Assembly: GCA_964517215.1 (NCBI GenBank)
Contig: CAZFBR010000038.1
Coordinates: 14,200 to 20,043 of the forward strand
Reading direction: 5' to 3'
Source of the DNA: CAZFBR01 sp035353495 [NCBI: uncultured bacterium]
GTDB taxonomy: Bacteria; DAOPZR01
DNA: 5,844 nucleotides
Numbering within the stretch: position 1 is the first letter of the stretch; each line of letters starts with the position of its first letter. The notes beneath the pieces were generated by a model, which saw nothing but the letters and a program-made list of their open reading frames with translations, did not search any database and was not told the DNA's origin. Shown here piece after piece: positions 5,623-5,844 of the stretch. The translations under genes were made by a program, and so were the position numbers.

Positions 5623-5844
5623 ATGGCTGAAAGCGCGCCCGCGGCGGCCGTCCCGGCCACGGGGCTGGAGGCGGGGACCTACGAGATCCTGCGGCAGCGG
5701 CTGAACGCGCAGGCGGAGCTGCTGCGCGAACGGCTGACCGCGTTGGACGAGTCGTGGCGCGCGGTGTTCGGTGCGGTGTTTTTTGCGCTGCTCGGCACCG
5801 AGTGCATCACCACGGCGAACAACTGCGTGTTGCGTGACATGATC
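5623..5844 (+). CDS. DUF3686-type 'DNA repair ATPase', N-terminal part (cut by window edge)
   Basis: The first 74 codons are present from the ATG at 5623; an in-frame stop at 5611-5613 excludes any earlier start. After an Ala/Pro-rich leader the sequence reads LEAGTYEILRQRLNAQAELL, then ERLTALDESWRAVFGAV, then LLGTECITTANNCVLRDMI. From memory this matches the opening of the very large (over 1,500-residue) bacterial proteins annotated as 'DNA repair ATPase', which contain DUF3686 and a C-terminal AAA module; relatives typically read TERIxTENNCxPRDM here. The DNA repair label is a database name, not a demonstrated role. No strong Shine-Dalgarno sequence precedes it. A 6-codon frame (ATG at 5610, stop at 5630) overlaps its start codon and could couple translation to upstream reading. 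Being next to a flotillin suggests a membrane-associated role. Assignment rests on this short segment only. Confidence 0.72.
   Translation, partial: MAESAPAAAVPATGLEAGTYEILRQRLNAQAELLRERLTALDESWRAVFGAVFFALLGTECITTANNCVLRDMI

Overview
The window is GC-rich, densely coded bacterial chromosomal DNA, apparently from a Gram-negative organism, because it carries a periplasmic-adaptor type exporter (DevB/DevC). The combination of a DevBC exporter, a very long flotillin and a DUF3686-type 'DNA repair ATPase' would fit a PVC-group or deep-branching proteobacterial/acidobacterial genome. This is a weak inference, and nothing in the window fixes the phylum. I see no mobile element, CRISPR array, tRNA or rRNA.

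Layout. Left half, minus strand, read right to left: (i) a polytopic membrane protein (2464-3270) is followed after 2 bp by a radical SAM enzyme (1592-2461), a tight two-gene operon. (ii) After a 224-bp gap with its own promoter, an exporter operon begins: devB (285-1367, membrane fusion protein), then devC (1-281, permease, cut by the window edge); the ATPase gene devA would be expected beyond the left edge. Right half, plus strand: a 694-residue flotillin/SPFH protein (3509-5593), then 29 bp later the first 74 codons of a DUF3686-family 'DNA repair ATPase' (5623 to the window end). The two halves diverge from a 238-bp intergenic region (3271-3508) that holds promoter-like sequences on both strands.

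How the genes may work together. DevB and DevC form the adaptor and inner-membrane parts of an ABC exporter. The flotillin and the ATPase are a likely functional pair: a membrane-microdomain scaffold with a large coiled coil, and a very large AAA-type ATPase. The membrane protein/radical SAM pair is the least understood part. The membrane protein has two aspartates in consecutive hydrophobic segments plus a later Pro-rich segment, arranged like those of presenilin/signal-peptide-peptidase intramembrane proteases (D-x-x-S-V...T-K, then G-x-x-D, then ILPF). If that reading holds, this is an uncharacterised intramembrane-protease-like protein translationally coupled to a radical SAM enzyme. It is the most interesting candidate for an undescribed system here.

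Regulation visible in the sequence: a sigma70-like promoter for devB overlapped by a 6-bp inverted repeat; a consensus-like promoter for the membrane-protein operon whose position predicts a leaderless mRNA; and a promoter with an extended -10 for the flotillin operon.
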